Positions 31,724 through 40,840 of a stretch of DNA of 44,866 nucleotides are shown piece after piece. The position numbers were made by a program, and so were the translations under genes. Position 1 is the first letter of the stretch, and every line of letters begins with the position of its first letter. The DNA lies in contig NZ_BDBX01000058.1 in assembly GCF_001613205.1 (NCBI RefSeq), positions 1 through 44,866 on the forward strand, in the 5' to 3' direction. The notes beneath the pieces are model-generated. The model saw only the letters and a list, made by a program, of their open reading frames with translations. It was not told the origin of the DNA and searched no databases. This DNA is from Nocardia sienata NBRC 100364. GTDB taxonomy: Bacteria; Actinomycetota; Actinomycetes; Mycobacteriales; Mycobacteriaceae.

Positions 31724-32932
31724 GTGCGCGAAGTACTCCTGCTCTGCTGGCGTGATACCGGTCATCCACAGGGCGGCGGTAGCGAGCGGTACCTGGAACA
31801 GGTCGGCGCGCATCTCGCCGCCCGCGGGGTGAAGGTGACTCTGCGTACCGCCCGCTACCGGGGTGCGCCGAAGCGGGAGCGGATCGACGGTATCGAGATC
31901 AGCCGGGGCGGAGGCCGGTTCTCGGTGTATCCGCGCGCGCTGGCCGCCATCGCGCTCGGCCGGTGGGGTATCGGCCCGCTGCGCGGTATCCGTCCCGAGG
32001 CCGTGATCGACACCCAGAACGGCATCCCTTTCTTCGCCCGGCTGGTCTCGGGTGTGCCCTCGGTGGTGCTGGTCCATCACGGCCACCGGGAGCAGTGGCC
32101 GGTGGCCGGTGCCCTCGTCGGCCGGATCGGCTGGTGGATCGAATCGGTGCTCTCGCCCCGGGTACACCGCGCCGATCAGTACCTCACCGTTTCCCTGCCC
32201 TCGGCCGAGGAACTGGCGACGCTCGGCGTCGACCGATCCCGGATCGCGGTGGTCCGCAACGGCGCGGAACCGGTCCCCGCGCATGTGCCGACGGGCAGCG
32301 CGGTCGTCCGCTCGCCGGAACCCCGCGTGGTGGTGCTGTCGCGGCTCGTCCCGCACAAGCAGATCGAGGACGCGCTCACCGCTGTCGCCCGGTTGCGGTC
32401 CCGGATTCCCGACGTGCGGCTGGATGTGATCGGCGGCGGCTGGTGGGCGGACAAACTGCGGGATCAGGCCGCCGCCCTCGGTATCGCCGACGCGGTGACC
32501 TTCCACGGCCACGTCGACGAGGGCCGTAAACACGAGCTGCTCTCCCGCGCCTGGGTGCACGTCCTGCCCTCCCGCAAGGAGGGCTGGGGGCTGGCGGTCA
32601 TCGAGGCAGCCCAGCACGGTGTGCCCACCGTCGGCTACCGCTCGTCGCGCGGTCTCACCGATTCCATCGTCGACGGCGTGACCGGGGTACTGGCCGACGA
32701 CGCCGATCAACTGGCCGTCACGGTCGGTGAACTCCTGGACGACGCGGCCGCGCGCACGATCATGGGCGAGAAGGCCCGGGCCCGGGCGCGCGAGTTCTCC
32801 TGGGAGCACACCGCCTCGGGGGTGCACCGGGTATTGGCGGCCGCCGCGGCGGGGCAGCGGGTCAGTGGACTGATCTCACCAGGGGAAGACGTGGCTGCCG
32901 AGACACGCGCCGAACTTCCGGCCGGCGCCTGA
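31724..32932 (+). CDS. GT4 family glycosyltransferase (Rv0225 type)
   Basis: A 402-residue GT-B glycosyltransferase. The N-terminal domain opens with VLLLCWRDTGHPQGGGSERYLEQVG, the acceptor-side Gly-rich loop of GT4. The C-terminal domain has VVVLSRLVPHKQIEDAL (start of the donor domain), the conserved GHVDEGRKHELL and the E-x7-E type motif KEGWGLAVIEAAQHGVPTVGYRS (donor binding). It probably adds a sugar from a nucleotide or phospholipid donor on the cytoplasmic face. The GTG at 31724 has GGAGA 9 nt upstream and the homology begins there. TAAGGT at 31662-31667 is a possible -10 in the divergent gap with the methyltransferase gene. Confidence 0.92.
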   Translation: MREVLLLCWRDTGHPQGGGSERYLEQVGAHLAARGVKVTLRTARYRGAPKRERIDGIEISRGGGRFSVYPRALAAIALGRWGIGPLRGIRPEAVIDTQNGIPFFARLVSGVPSVVLVHHGHREQWPVAGALVGRIGWWIESVLSPRVHRADQYLTVSLPSAEELATLGVDRSRIAVVRNGAEPVPAHVPTGSAVVRSPEPRVVVLSRLVPHKQIEDALTAVARLRSRIPDVRLDVIGGGWWADKLRDQAAALGIADAVTFHGHVDEGRKHELLSRAWVHVLPSRKEGWGLAVIEAAQHGVPTVGYRSSRGLTDSIVDGVTGVLADDADQLAVTVGELLDDAAARTIMGEKARARAREFSWEHTASGVHRVLAAAAAGQRVSGLISPGEDVAAETRAELPAGA

Positions 32933-32998
32933 GGGTACGCCGTTCGCGGCGCCCTGACGCCTACGGGCACAGGAATCTCGTTTCGGGCCTCGACGTAC

Positions 32999-33022
32999 GA
33001 GCGCGTCGGGCTTTCCGCGCTC
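32999..33022. terminator. Hairpin between convergent GT4 and membrane-protein genes
   Basis: GAGCGCG and CGCGCTC, a perfect 7-bp stem with a 10-nt loop, in the 147-bp gap between the GT4 gene and the convergent gene ending at 33080. Confidence 0.45.
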
Positions 33023-33079
33023 CGGCGCTCATACGGGCGCACCCGGGAAAAGTGGGGTTACCGCAGCGGCGAGTGGAAC

Positions 33080-34867
33080 TCAGTTCCTGACTTTGCGTAC
33101 TGCGAAGCCGGAGGCCCGGACGGCGAGCGGCGCCACCAGCAGCAGCACCCACAGGATGTGCGCGGCCACCATGAGCGATCGGTGTTCGGGTACGGGCCGC
33201 GGCCTGACATCCGGGACCCGGTACAGGTCCAGATCGCCGGTGCTGTGAACCGGTGCCAGCAGGGCCAGCGTCGCCGCGGAGTTTCCGCGCGGACCGGGGG
33301 TGTCTCGTTCGACCAGCACCCAGCCGACGCCGAGCTGTGCCAGTTCGTCCGCCGGCCCGCCGTCGAGCAGCAGGTTCTCCACGGTCTGCGCCCGGGCGCC
33401 CTCGCCGGTGACCGTCGCGCCGCGAACAGGCAGCGCGCCGGTCTGCAGGACATCGCGGGGCAGTAGCCGCGGCGCCGGGTCCAGAACCGGGGCCGATCCG
33501 GTGTAGGGGAAACGACGGAACATACCGCCCGGCAGTACGGCGATATCGCCGGGTCCGTCGACGCGCTCGGCGATCTCGTGCCAGGAGGCCGGATACTCGA
33601 TCGCCCGCAGCTGCCCGCCGACACCCCAGCCCAGGTCGATCAGCGGCAGGGTCAGCATCCCGATGAACAGCGCGGCCAGACCCGGCGACCAGCGGACCGG
33701 GTCACCGTGGTCATCGGCGAGATCACTCTGCTCGTCGCCCGGGGTGCCCGCCTTCGCGCCGCGCCCGGAGCCCAGGCACGCGGCGGCCGCGCACAGCGCG
33801 TAGCCGGGGGCGGCCAGCGCCACATACTTCTGGGTGTCGCGCAGCAGCCCCGCGCCGGGTACTTCGACGACCAGCCATTCCATCACCGTGAGCCCCGCGG
33901 GGGTGGCCGCGAGCGCCGGGACCAGCACGGCCACGACGGCCAGGGCCGGCAGGATGCGGCGGGTCCGGGTGCGGTCGGGGTCCGTGTCGGCCGCCGCGGC
34001 CCGCCGGAACCCGAGCAGGACCACCGCGAGCAGCAGGATCGTCGCGACGGCGGCCAGCGGAGTCGTCCGCGATACCGGTACCGCCTCGGCGTTCCAGATA
34101 CCGCCCAGTCCGGCCAGGCTGCCCACCGTGGCGAGCCAGGGTTCCGCGCGCGCGGCGAAAGCGGTGACGCCCGCGGGATCGGAGGGTTCGGCCGCGACCC
34201 CGGAGACGGCGGTGGCCACCAGCCACGGGGCGCAGGCCAGGACCGCGAGAGCTGCCACCCCGGGCGCGCGGCGCCATCCGGCCACGCTCACCGCGACCAC
34301 GGTGGCGAGCAGGGCGCCGGTGGGGGTCAGGCCCGCCGCCGCGAGGCAGCCGGCCAGTACCGACCAGTCCCGCATCCGATCGGGCCGGGTCCGGCCCGCG
34401 GCGGTGCGCAGCCGTAGTGCGGCCAGGACCGTCCAGGGCAGCGCGGCATACCCCGTGAGCAGGCTCCAGTGCCCCTGGAGGAGCCGCTCGGCGATATAGG
34501 GGTTCCAGACGACGAGTGTGGTCGCCACCAGCTGCGCGGCGAGCGGGGCACCGAGCAACTCCCGGACGAGCACCGCGGCGCCGTACCCGGCGGCCCAGAG
34601 CGCGGCGAGCAGGACGGCCTTCACCAGCAATCCGCCGTCGATCAGCGGAGACAGTGCGGCGAGCAGAGCGTCCTGGGGTACCGCCCGCGGGGCCGCGTCG
34701 TCGAGGCCCAGCGCCGCGTCGGTGGGATAGGAGCGCGGCGTGCTCACGGCGTCCCGGAGCAGCAGGTATCCGGGGCGCAGCAGGGGCGCGGTGATCAGCA
34801 GGGTGAGCAGCAGGCTGTAACCGGCCGGGAGCAGACGCGTCCACCGGCCTGTTCGTTGCGCACTCAC
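33080..34867 (-). CDS. Polytopic membrane protein, Rv0226c type
   Basis: A 595-residue integral membrane protein with about 12 hydrophobic segments and a C-terminal soluble region (about 440-560: DIAVLPGGMFRRFPYTGS to TGDLDLYRVPDV), closing with one helix (VAAHILWVLLLVAPLAV). The topology resembles GT-C type glycosyltransferases, but no clear DD/ED/GDD catalytic pair is evident in the first extracellular loop, so enzymatic activity is unproven. It corresponds by position and length to M. tuberculosis Rv0226c (576 residues, from memory). The start is GTG 34867 with TAGGGT 8 nt upstream. Gene neighbours suggest a role in arabinan or lipoglycan assembly. Confidence 0.75.
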   Translation of the reverse strand: MSAQRTGRWTRLLPAGYSLLLTLLITAPLLRPGYLLLRDAVSTPRSYPTDAALGLDDAAPRAVPQDALLAALSPLIDGGLLVKAVLLAALWAAGYGAAVLVRELLGAPLAAQLVATTLVVWNPYIAERLLQGHWSLLTGYAALPWTVLAALRLRTAAGRTRPDRMRDWSVLAGCLAAAGLTPTGALLATVVAVSVAGWRRAPGVAALAVLACAPWLVATAVSGVAAEPSDPAGVTAFAARAEPWLATVGSLAGLGGIWNAEAVPVSRTTPLAAVATILLLAVVLLGFRRAAAADTDPDRTRTRRILPALAVVAVLVPALAATPAGLTVMEWLVVEVPGAGLLRDTQKYVALAAPGYALCAAAACLGSGRGAKAGTPGDEQSDLADDHGDPVRWSPGLAALFIGMLTLPLIDLGWGVGGQLRAIEYPASWHEIAERVDGPGDIAVLPGGMFRRFPYTGSAPVLDPAPRLLPRDVLQTGALPVRGATVTGEGARAQTVENLLLDGGPADELAQLGVGWVLVERDTPGPRGNSAATLALLAPVHSTGDLDLYRVPDVRPRPVPEHRSLMVAAHILWVLLLVAPLAVRASGFAVRKVRN

Positions 34868-34911
34868 GGCCAGTCACCCTACGTTCGCCGGCCGCGGCGG
34901 GGCGGACCGGT

Positions 34912-36201
34912 ATGTACACCGGGCCGGGTGGGACACTTGCGCACGTGCAGTGCGTTCGCCGTCTCCCCGCCGTGGCGGACATGACCCTGGTGACCGCGGG
35001 GGCGATGACCGCGAATATCGCGAGCTATCTACTGCAACTGCTGGCCGGACGCTGGCTCGGTGTGGCCGGGTACAGCGAGTTCGCCAGCCTGCTCGCCGTG
35101 CAGCTGCTGTGCGCGGTACCCGCGCTGGCCCTGCAGAACGTGGTGGCACGCGAGCTCGTGCACGGTGCCGATATCGCCGCGCTGCGGGCGCTGCGCCGGC
35201 GGTGCGCGCTGCTGGTGGCCGTGGCGGTCGTGGTACTGGTTCCGGTGGTGAGTGCGCTGCTGGAGGTCGGTATCGCGGCATCGGCGGCCGCGCTGGGATC
35301 GGCGCCCGCGCTGGTCGTGCTGGCCGGAGACCAGGGGGTGTTGCAGGGGTCGCGCCGGTTCCGCGGTCTGGCGGTGGTGCTCGGTGTCACCGGTATCGCC
35401 AAGGTTGTCCCGGCGCTGGTGGTGCTCGCCTGCGGCGGTGGCGCGACCCCGGCGCTGTGGGCGGCCGCCGGCGGAATCGCCGCCGCCGCGGTATATGCCC
35501 GGGTGGTGGCGGGCGGCGGTCGGCGGGGGGTGCCGGGAGGCGAACCGTTGGACGGTCGCACCGCGGTCCCCGGCGCGACGCCCGGGGTGGCGGGTGGGTT
35601 CGCCGGGGTGTTCGCGGTTCTGCAGGCCGCGCAGGTGCAGGCGGCCCTGATGGCGTTGTCCTCCGCTGATCTCATCGTGGTCCGCATGGTGCTGGACGAA
35701 CCCGATGCCAGCCGCTACGCGCTGGGCACGATCGCCACCAAGGTCGCGTTCTGGTTACCGCAGGCGGTCGGGGTGGTGCTGTATCCGCGGATGGCGCAAC
35801 CTGCTTCGTCCAGGTCGGCCGTGCGATCGGCGCTGGCCGTACTCTCCGGCATCGGGGTGGTCGCTGTGCTGGGCGCGGCGCTGGCCGCCCCGCTGGCGCC
35901 GGTTTTCGCGGGACAGGACTACGCGCCGATCGAGGGCCTGCTGTGGTTGTTCGCGCTGCACGGGGCGATTCTGGCGGTACTGCAGGGGGCGTTGCTGTCG
36001 GCCATCGCGGTGCAGCGGACGGCGCTGGCGGGGATCGCGTGGGCGGGTCTGGTAGTCGAGGTGGTGCTCGTACTCACCCTGGCGAGCAGTGTCACCGGAC
36101 TGATCGTCACGGTCGCTTCGGTGGCCACCGTGACCACGACAGTCGTCGCGGTACTGGTCATCCGGACAGCGGCGGGTCGCCGGGTTCCGGCTCCCGCCTG
36201 A
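34912..36201 (+). CDS. Wzx/MurJ-like polysaccharide flippase family protein
   Basis: A protein of up to 429 residues with about 12 hydrophobic helices and the N-terminal signature of the oligosaccharide flippase superfamily: ANIASYLLQLLAGRWLGVAGYSEFASLLAVQ, with RWLG.YSEFA and repeated ALQNVVARE. The likely role is moving a lipid-linked glycan across the membrane. The start is uncertain: ATG 34912 is given, but GTGs at 34945 and 34972 are in frame and give a more usual N-terminus. The last 44 bp overlap the convergent aftD gene. It lies between the Rv0226c-type gene and aftD. Confidence 0.8.
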   Translation: MYTGPGGTLAHVQCVRRLPAVADMTLVTAGAMTANIASYLLQLLAGRWLGVAGYSEFASLLAVQLLCAVPALALQNVVARELVHGADIAALRALRRRCALLVAVAVVVLVPVVSALLEVGIAASAAALGSAPALVVLAGDQGVLQGSRRFRGLAVVLGVTGIAKVVPALVVLACGGGATPALWAAAGGIAAAAVYARVVAGGGRRGVPGGEPLDGRTAVPGATPGVAGGFAGVFAVLQAAQVQAALMALSSADLIVVRMVLDEPDASRYALGTIATKVAFWLPQAVGVVLYPRMAQPASSRSAVRSALAVLSGIGVVAVLGAALAAPLAPVFAGQDYAPIEGLLWLFALHGAILAVLQGALLSAIAVQRTALAGIAWAGLVVEVVLVLTLASSVTGLIVTVASVATVTTTVVAVLVIRTAAGRRVPAPA

Positions 36202-39200
36202 GCCGGGGCAGCGCCGCCAGCCCGACCGCGACCACCGCGACGAGGGCCGGGAACTGGACCCACAGCGAGTCACCCATATAACCGCCGGGCATCCGCCACG
36301 GGCCGGTGGACAGCGCGGCGGCCGAGACCGCCGTACCCGCTCCGGCGACCGCGGCGAGGGCGCGGCGCGGCAGCCGGGGCACGAATCGCACGGCCGCCAG
36401 GCCCGCGACGGTGAGTACCGTGCCCGTCACCCCGGCGATCAGTGTCGCCGCGGCGATCAGGGCGAGCGCGGCGGGTATCCGCGGCGACCACGCGCCCGGC
36501 GCCGCCGCCACCGGATCCGTGCGGGGGCCGCGCGGTACGGCGAGGGCGATCAGGGGGATCAGCAGCAGGAGGCCGAGGAACAGGGCGAGCCGGTACCAGC
36601 TGTCGATCGGGAAGGAGACGGTCACCGGGCCGGTGGTATCGGCGGGCAGCACCCAGCCCTGCTGCCAGCCGTCGACCACGATCGGCTGCAGTTCACGGCC
36701 GTCGGCGGTATGGGCAGACCAGCCGGTATTGGTACTCAGCGGCAGGGTCAGCAGGCGGGTACCGGTGCTCGGGGCGGGGGCGGTGGGCTGGGTGTTCACC
36801 AGGCGCAGCCGGTCGACGAAGAACAGTTCCGTCGGCGCGACCAGTACCTCGACATCCCCCGCGGGCAGCGAGACCGGTTGTACGACACCGGGTGCGGTGG
36901 CCGGGAATGCGCCCGCGTCCTGCGGCGCGTCGGGGCATACCTGAGCGGGAACGGGGTCACCGGCACGCAGTTCGCCCACGGTGGCCGTGACGCTGGTGTG
37001 GACCAGGCGGCCTCCCACCGCGATGGTCGGGCCCGCGTCGCAACCGACGGTCACGGGCCGGTCCGCGGGGGCAGGCGGCGGATACTGCGGGCCCAGTACC
37101 TCGATCTCGGCGAGACCGGGCGGCTGGGCCTGGTGATAGCCGAGCGCCGTCCGGTCCAGCACGGATTCCCAGCTGCGGACGCTCAATTCGATCCGGTCGG
37201 TGACCGTGGGATGCAGGTCGATCCGGGAGGCCTCGTCGGGTTCGGCGATCTCCCGGACCTGCGGGCCGTCGCCCAGATTCACCGTGACCGAGGTGGGCGC
37301 GGCGGGCAGGCCGCCCAGCGAAGGCGTCAGTTCCAGGCCGGTCACCAGGGTCGGTTCCGGAAGTTCGATCGTCAGCGCGGGTTTGGGTCCCAGGGTGTCG
37401 CGGACGGTGTCCTCCGGCGCGGTCCAGCTGGTGCGGGGATCCCCGTCGGTGGCGGCGAACGCGGAACCGCGTAGATCACCCACATCGGAGGCGCCGCGGG
37501 CCACGGGGCGCGCCGGGTCGGTCAACAGCGCCTCCAGGACCGGACCCTGCCGCGGGCGGACCATGAGCCGCGGCTCTACGGTGACCGGCGCCGGGACGGA
37601 GAGCGTCCGGCCGAACGGGCCGAGCTCCTCGGGCGCCAGCGCCAGGCCCTTACCGCAGCGCACGCGATCGGGGCTGTCGAAACACGCACTGCGCCCGGGG
37701 AATTCCTGGCCCAGATCCCATCCGGTGACTGTAGCGCCCGGAGGTGGCGGTGGGAGGATGGTCCGGTGCCGGATCTCGACCGGGACGCCGGCATCGCGCA
37801 CGGTGTAGTCCTCCAGCTCCAATTCGCTGATCCCGAACTGGCCGCCGGTGCTGCCGCGTTCGGTGCGGATGGCGGTGATCTTCACCCATTCGGTGGAACC
37901 CACCGGCAGCGCGACCGAAACCGGTTCGCCCGGTTCGCTGATCCGGGCCGAGACACTGCCGTTGTTGGTGCGCACCTCCACCCATTTCACCGGATCGCCG
38001 ATGGCGGCGGGGGTGGTGGTGAACCGCAGCAGACCGGAGGTGAACGGTTCGTCGAGTTCCAGCCGGATCCACTGCCCCAGCGCGTATTCGCCCGCATTGC
38101 TGATCCAGGCGGTCGCCGGGTCGCCGTCCACGGCGGCGGCGGTCGAATTGCCGGGGGCGGCGCCCCCGATCTGCGTCGCGTCGGCCGCCGAGCTCGACGC
38201 GGTGATGGTGGCCCCGGTCCAGCCGCCCTGCACCAGTTCGGCGCCCGGAACGGCGTAGTCGGGGACCAGGTTGTGGGTGTGGCGCGCGTCGCCGGGGGCG
38301 CGCAGCGCGGAGTTGTGGTTGTCGACCCTGCCGAAGTCGGTTTCCCGGTTCATCGGGGTATCGGTCACCGTCACCGGGCCCACCGGCAGGCCCGCGGCGG
38401 CGGCGTCGGCGGCCAGCAGGGTGGGCTCGTGCGAGGTCGCGGGGTCGCGATGAAGTCTTTCCAATACCTCCGGCCCGCCTTGGACCACAGGTACCGATTC
38501 CAGCGGCACGGTGTACGCGCCGGGGAAGTGCTCCGGCGCACCGGTTCCGCCGCGTACTTCGGCGGGGGTGCCGGGGGCCGGGGCGTCGACCCGGTAGATC
38601 TCCACCGCGGGATAGTCGGGCCGCAGATCCGCGTCGACCACGAAATCGTCGCGGCCTGAATCGTTTTCCACCGGCTTCCCGAATTCGGCGACCTTGTGCA
38701 GCCCCGGTGACCCCTCCACCGCGCTGTGTGCCAGCAGCGGGCGGGTGGAGCGGGAGGTGTCCGGGTCGAGATCGTTGCGCAGGACCAGCACCCCGATGCC
38801 CTGCCCGCGCAGCGCGGCGGCCAGACCGTCGGACGGCCGCCCGTCGGCGATCAGCCGCTGTATCGAATCCATCGCCCGGATGGTGCCGGGCGGATTCAGC
38901 GGGACGGCGTCCCGCACCGCCCATGGGGACTGCGCCAGCGCCTGGAGAGGTTCGTCCCGGGTCAGGCCCCACACCTGACTGCCGAAAGGCGCGCCGGGGA
39001 CCACCAGCGCCCGGGTGTCGGCGGCATTGGCACGTAACCAGTCCGCGGTCTGCTGCCAGTAGGCGGAGACCGCGTCGTAGGCACCGCGCGGCGCGAGTTT
39101 CCCGGTCCAGGCGAGGGAACTCGACAGTGCCAGCGCCGCGAGGACCAGCATGGCGACCGCGACCCGGCGGTCGCGGTGCGGATTGCTGAACGCCGCCCGC

Positions 39201-40438
39201 CAGACCTCCGGCCGGACCGAGGCCGGTAGCGGTACCCGGGCCAGCAATTGGGCGATGCCCAGCACCAGCGGCAGCCGGATGAGCGGTTCGAGTTTGTGCA
39301 CATTGCGCAGCGGTGCGCCGCCGGAGTCGAGGAAGACACGGATGGGTTCGGCGAACGGCCCGCCCAGCTGTCCCACATAACCCGCGCAGATACCGGTCAG
39401 CCCGACGCACAGGATCAGCACCAGCCGGCCGCGGGCCGGCATCGACCGCAGCGCCAGCCCGGCCATCCCGGCCGCGGCGATCAGTCCGGTGGCCAGCACC
39501 GCGGCGGGCTGGGTGACCAGCACCGCGCCCGCGATCCGCTCCGGGGAGACGAACGGTGTCCAGCTGTCGGTGCCGCGCAGTACCTCACCCAGTGACGCCC
39601 ACTGGGTGGTGACCCCGGACGATTCGATGTAGTCGAGGAACGGCGGGCTCACCCGGCCCAGCAGCAGTAGCGGTACCGCCCACCAGGCCACCGCCAGGAC
39701 GAGCAGCGGTACCCAGCTCACGGTGAACCGCCACCATGCGCGGTTGGGCCGGAAACTGGCCCACCACAGCAGCGCGGGCAGGAAGGCGGCCACGGTGGCG
39801 ACCGCGTTCACCGCTCCCATCAGCGCCAGCGCCATCGCACTGCCGGCCGGCGACCGCGCCCCGCCGCGCCGATGCCTGCGGTAGGCGGTGCCCAGCGCGG
39901 CGGGCGCGAGCAGGACCCACGGCGCCAGCATCATGGGCAGGGTTTCCGAGGAGATCGAGCCGACGGTGGTCAGCACCCGGGGGGACAGGGCGTAGGCGGC
40001 GGCCGCGACGACCCGGGACCCCCGGCTGCCGATCCCGAGCGTTTCGCAGAGTTTGACAACGCCCCAGAAACCCGCGAGCAGCAGCAGCGCCCACCAGATC
40101 CGCTGGGTGACCCAGGCAGGCAAGTGCAGTACATCGCCGAGCGCGAAGAACGCGCCGTGCGGGAAGAAGTAACCGTAGGCCTGGTTCTGGACCTGGCCCA
40201 TCGGCGCCTGGCTGCTCCACAGATGGGCGGCACGGGCGAGGAAACCGAGCGGATTCTCGGCGAGATCGTATTTGGTGTCGGCGACGGTGAGACCGGGGGC
40301 CTGCAGGAATGTCAGCAGGAACGCGGCGAACGCGGTGCCGAGAAACCAGCGGCGGCCCAGTTCATCGGTGGGCGCCGCATCGAGGGTGGGACGAGGGGCC
40401 GCGTCGGCGGGCTCGACGTGTTCGGACCGGACGGGCAC
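36158..40438 (-). CDS. aftD: Alpha-(1,3)-arabinofuranosyltransferase AftD
   Basis: GT-C arabinofuranosyltransferase that adds branching alpha-1,3 arabinose to arabinogalactan/lipoarabinomannan from decaprenylphosphoryl-arabinose, with its active site outside the cytoplasm. The 1426 residues match the roughly 1400 of M. tuberculosis Rv0236c. The N-terminal half has about a dozen helices and the conserved loop GLTVADTKYDLAENPLGFLARA, whose Asp/Glu are candidate catalytic residues. The large extracellular part carries DUF3367-like and carbohydrate-binding beta-sandwich blocks. Two helices near the C-terminus (LALFLGLLLLIPLIALAV, and later ones) return to the membrane. GTG start 40438. The adjacent DUF2613 gene supports the assignment. 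Confidence 0.95.
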   Translation of the reverse strand: MPVRSEHVEPADAAPRPTLDAAPTDELGRRWFLGTAFAAFLLTFLQAPGLTVADTKYDLAENPLGFLARAAHLWSSQAPMGQVQNQAYGYFFPHGAFFALGDVLHLPAWVTQRIWWALLLLAGFWGVVKLCETLGIGSRGSRVVAAAAYALSPRVLTTVGSISSETLPMMLAPWVLLAPAALGTAYRRHRRGGARSPAGSAMALALMGAVNAVATVAAFLPALLWWASFRPNRAWWRFTVSWVPLLVLAVAWWAVPLLLLGRVSPPFLDYIESSGVTTQWASLGEVLRGTDSWTPFVSPERIAGAVLVTQPAAVLATGLIAAAGMAGLALRSMPARGRLVLILCVGLTGICAGYVGQLGGPFAEPIRVFLDSGGAPLRNVHKLEPLIRLPLVLGIAQLLARVPLPASVRPEVWRAAFSNPHRDRRVAVAMLVLAALALSSSLAWTGKLAPRGAYDAVSAYWQQTADWLRANAADTRALVVPGAPFGSQVWGLTRDEPLQALAQSPWAVRDAVPLNPPGTIRAMDSIQRLIADGRPSDGLAAALRGQGIGVLVLRNDLDPDTSRSTRPLLAHSAVEGSPGLHKVAEFGKPVENDSGRDDFVVDADLRPDYPAVEIYRVDAPAPGTPAEVRGGTGAPEHFPGAYTVPLESVPVVQGGPEVLERLHRDPATSHEPTLLAADAAAAGLPVGPVTVTDTPMNRETDFGRVDNHNSALRAPGDARHTHNLVPDYAVPGAELVQGGWTGATITASSSAADATQIGGAAPGNSTAAAVDGDPATAWISNAGEYALGQWIRLELDEPFTSGLLRFTTTPAAIGDPVKWVEVRTNNGSVSARISEPGEPVSVALPVGSTEWVKITAIRTERGSTGGQFGISELELEDYTVRDAGVPVEIRHRTILPPPPPGATVTGWDLGQEFPGRSACFDSPDRVRCGKGLALAPEELGPFGRTLSVPAPVTVEPRLMVRPRQGPVLEALLTDPARPVARGASDVGDLRGSAFAATDGDPRTSWTAPEDTVRDTLGPKPALTIELPEPTLVTGLELTPSLGGLPAAPTSVTVNLGDGPQVREIAEPDEASRIDLHPTVTDRIELSVRSWESVLDRTALGYHQAQPPGLAEIEVLGPQYPPPAPADRPVTVGCDAGPTIAVGGRLVHTSVTATVGELRAGDPVPAQVCPDAPQDAGAFPATAPGVVQPVSLPAGDVEVLVAPTELFFVDRLRLVNTQPTAPAPSTGTRLLTLPLSTNTGWSAHTADGRELQPIVVDGWQQGWVLPADTTGPVTVSFPIDSWYRLALFLGLLLLIPLIALAVPRGPRTDPVAAAPGAWSPRIPAALALIAAATLIAGVTGTVLTVAGLAAVRFVPRLPRRALAAVAGAGTAVSAAALSTGPWRMPGGYMGDSLWVQFPALVAVVAVGLAALPRLRREPEPGDPPLSG

Positions 40439-40506
40439 CGTGGGTCAGATGTTCGCCGTCCCCGCCGACAGGCTCCGGCGGGGACGGGACGAGATCGGGC
40501 CGGGTC

Positions 40507-40677
40507 TCAGCGCTTGCCGTATTCGACGCTGTTCAGCAGCGAGCTGTCGGCGTTACCGCTGCGGTCGACTTCCGGCCGGCTGTCCTGCTGCAGCGCGGCG
40601 GTGATGGCGAAGACCGCGATGGCACCCAGCAGGGCGCCGCCGACCGCACTCGCGACACCGGGGACAGCAAACTTCAT
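40507..40677 (-). CDS. DUF2613 small membrane-anchored protein (Rv0236A type)
   Basis: A 56-residue protein with one transmembrane helix (VASAVGGALLGAIAVFAITAAL) and an extracellular tail that ends SLLNSVEYGKR, as in M. tuberculosis Rv0236A from memory. The family always sits beside aftD in mycolata as far as I recall, suggesting an accessory role in AftD stability or placement; this is inference. The ATG at 40677 has GGAGTG 8 nt upstream. The 68-nt gap to aftD makes co-transcription likely. Confidence 0.9.
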   Translation of the reverse strand: MKFAVPGVASAVGGALLGAIAVFAITAALQQDSRPEVDRSGNADSSLLNSVEYGKR

Positions 40678-40840
40678 CGCAGCACTCCAAACTCCGAAGC
40701 AGGCATATATCTGGGCCAACCTAGCAGGACCGGCCGGGTCCGGGTAGGCACCGTCGGGCGTTTCACCCTAACGGTTACCGCCGGCCGGGCCCGATCGCGG
40801 TCCGCGCCGGGCCGGAGCATCGCCCCCGGACCCCCGGGGG

